Source: Actinomycetota bacterium (GTDB taxonomy: Bacteria; Actinomycetota; Acidimicrobiia; Acidimicrobiales; Palsa-688). From it: DNA of 33,903 nt. The notes beneath the pieces were generated by a model that was not told the DNA's origin, did no database searches, and saw only the letters and a list, made by a program, of their open reading frames with translations. Location: the NCBI GenBank assembly GCA_021323695.1, contig JAJPKN010000015.1, positions 1 to 33,903 of the forward strand, read 5' to 3'. Positions 32,574-33,903 of this stretch are shown here, in pieces. Numbering within the stretch: position 1 is the stretch's first letter; every line of letters begins with the position of its first letter. Position numbers and translations under genes: made by a program.

Positions 32574-33903
32574 GTGCTCGCCCGCAAGCTGAAGCTGGCG
32601 GAGCTGCCCGACCAGGGCAACCTGCTGGCGCCCACCTACGGCTCCCGCCACCTGCGCCAGCCGGTCCCCCGCTACGAACTGCCCGAACAGGGCATGCCCG
32701 CCCGCGTCGCCTACCAGGTCGTCCACGACGAGCTCAACCTGGACGGCAACCCCGCCCTCAACCTGGCGAGCTTCGTCACCACCTGGATGGAGCCCGAGGC
32801 CGACCGGCTCATGGCCGAGTCCCTGGGCCGCAACTACATCGACGCCGACGAGTACCCCCAGACCACGGAGCTGCACAACCGCTGCGTGAACATGGTGGCC
32901 AGGCTGTTCCACGCTCCCGAGCAGGAACAGGCAGTAGGCTGCGCCACCGTCGGCTCGTCCGAAGCAATACACCTGGCCGGTTTGGCCATGAAGTGGCGGT
33001 GGCGGGCGCGCCGGGCGGCGCAAGGCAAGCCCACGACCTCCCCCAACATCGTCATGGGGGCAAACGTGCAGGTGTGCTGGGAGAAGTTTGCCCGCTACTT
33101 CGACGTCGAACCCCGCATGGTCCCCCTCACGGCCGACCGCTATGTCATAGGGGTGCAGGAGGCCATCGAGCGAGTCGACGAGGGCACCATAGGAGTTGTG
33201 GGCATCCTGGGCAGTACCTACACCGGCGAGTACGAGCCCATCGCCGAGCTGGACGAGGCCCTGGGCCAGCTCAACGAGCGCACTGGGTGGGACGTGCCCA
33301 TCCACGTGGACGCCGCCAGCGGCGGGTTCGTGGCCCCGTTCACCCGCCCCGGCCTGCGCTGGGACTTCCGCCTGCCGCTCGTCCGCTCGATCAACGCCTC
33401 CGGCCACAAGTACGGCCTGGTCTACCCAGGGGTCGGTTGGGCCATCTGGCGACGCGAGGAAGACCTGCCCCGCGACCTCATATTCCATGTCAACTACCTG
33501 GGTGGGGACCAACCCACCTTCAACCTGAACTTCTCGCGGGGGGCCGGGCAGGTCCTGGCCCAGTACTACAACTTCCTGCGCCTGGGCCGCCAAGGTTACA
33601 CCGCGATCATGGAGGGCTTGGAAGCCACCACCCGCTACCTGAGCCGGGCGGTCGAAGGCCTCGGGCACTTCCAGGTGCTGAGCAAGCCGGGCACCGTCCC
33701 GCTGGTCTGCTTCCGCCTGCGCGACCAGGGCCGGGGCTACAGCGAGGCCGACATCTCGGCCCACTTGCGCCAGCGGGGCTGGATAGTGCCCGCTTACACC
33801 GTTGCTTGTGAGTGTGCTCTAGTTGCACGTCTCAAGCAGCCGTCGGTTGCCCGACGGCGGTGGCGGCCTTACCCGGTCCCCCGGTGCCGTCTTCACAGTT
33901 CAC
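32574..33903 (+). CDS. gad: Glutamate decarboxylase, 3' end replaced; open to window edge
   Basis: Glutamate decarboxylase converts glutamate to GABA, consuming a proton, and is a classic acid-resistance enzyme. The frame shows LNLASFVTTWMEPEADRLM, the Asp that contacts PLP (D246 in HVDAASGG) and the PLP lysine K279 in INASGHKYGL, matching D243 and K276 of E. coli GadB. GTG at 32574 has GAGGAG two bases away. Similarity runs to WIVPAYT (about residue 409, position 33800). After that the frame reads VACECALVARLKQPSVARR..., unlike the family, which continues with a conserved tail of about 55 residues. The frame has no stop before 33903. The gene is therefore probably disrupted by inserted DNA. 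No glutamate/GABA antiporter is in the window. Confidence 0.9.
   Translation, partial: MLARKLKLAELPDQGNLLAPTYGSRHLRQPVPRYELPEQGMPARVAYQVVHDELNLDGNPALNLASFVTTWMEPEADRLMAESLGRNYIDADEYPQTTELHNRCVNMVARLFHAPEQEQAVGCATVGSSEAIHLAGLAMKWRWRARRAAQGKPTTSPNIVMGANVQVCWEKFARYFDVEPRMVPLTADRYVIGVQEAIERVDEGTIGVVGILGSTYTGEYEPIAELDEALGQLNERTGWDVPIHVDAASGGFVAPFTRPGLRWDFRLPLVRSINASGHKYGLVYPGVGWAIWRREEDLPRDLIFHVNYLGGDQPTFNLNFSRGAGQVLAQYYNFLRLGRQGYTAIMEGLEATTRYLSRAVEGLGHFQVLSKPGTVPLVCFRLRDQGRGYSEADISAHLRQRGWIVPAYTVACECALVARLKQPSVARRRWRPYPVPRCRLHSS
33801..33903. mobile_element. Foreign sequence joined to the decarboxylase gene, possible IS end
   Basis: The bases after 33800 no longer encode decarboxylase. They include TTGTGAGTGTGCTCTAG and GTCGGTTGCCCGACGG, a short palindrome-bearing segment such as IS termini have. 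On the minus strand the frame from the edge reads a short Gly/Ala-rich tail to a TGA near 33834. The family cannot be named from about 100 bases. Confidence 0.35.

Overview
This window is GC-rich bacterial DNA, most likely from a high-GC actinobacterium. Coding regions prefer G or C at third positions, GTG and TTG starts are common, and many -10-like boxes have the form TANNNT. The core-gene neighbourhood (holA, rpsT, lepA, hrcA, dnaJ, rsmE) is actinobacterial in style. A FolP2-type dihydropteroate synthase homologue, an actinobacterial-form CIRCE operator and a PAC2 protein point the same way. Acidimicrobiia is a reasonable guess for the class, but this is inference only.

Layout. Positions 1-57 hold the first 19 codons of an IS630-like transposase running off the left edge. 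They are followed on the minus strand by an HNH endonuclease and tRNA-Glu(CTC). From 1872 to 5214 a minus-strand heat-shock and ribosome-maintenance operon (hrcA-dnaJ-rsmE) carries a CIRCE operator at its head. A fused ATP sulfurylase/APS kinase (5324-7045, plus) sits between hrcA and lepA. Next come lepA, rpsT, holA and a folP2-like gene overlapping by GTGA, a thioredoxin-TPR protein, a PAC2 protein behind a 12-codon leader ORF, and leuS. From 15709 to 20321 lie an FHA protein, a small secreted protein, tRNA-Ala(GGC), RNase Z, and a MarR regulator coupled to a fosmidomycin-resistance-like MFS exporter.

The right half is more accessory. After a 646-bp regulatory gap with a LacI-type palindrome comes a four-gene sugar-type ABC importer (ATPase, two different permeases, binding protein), related to the RhaS/LsrB group but with no catabolic genes beside it. 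The binding-protein gene is last, starts at TTG and follows three consecutive stem-loops. A minus-strand operon (29875 to 26583) joins an HxlR regulator, a DUF711 protein, an uncharacterised DUF3472-like protein and a CDP-alcohol phosphatidyltransferase. Divergent from it are a trypsin-like PDZ protease without export signal, a proline-rich membrane protein with an outer coiled coil, and a glutamate decarboxylase. The last loses family similarity near 33800 and stays open to the window edge.

The best candidate for an undescribed system is the HxlR-DUF711-DUF3472-like-phosphatidyltransferase operon. Its genes are tightly packed, a recognisable promoter and palindrome lie at its head, and I know of no function for the combination. 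Second is the orphan importer with its unusual gene order and leader structure. Both window edges show signs of mobile or foreign DNA.
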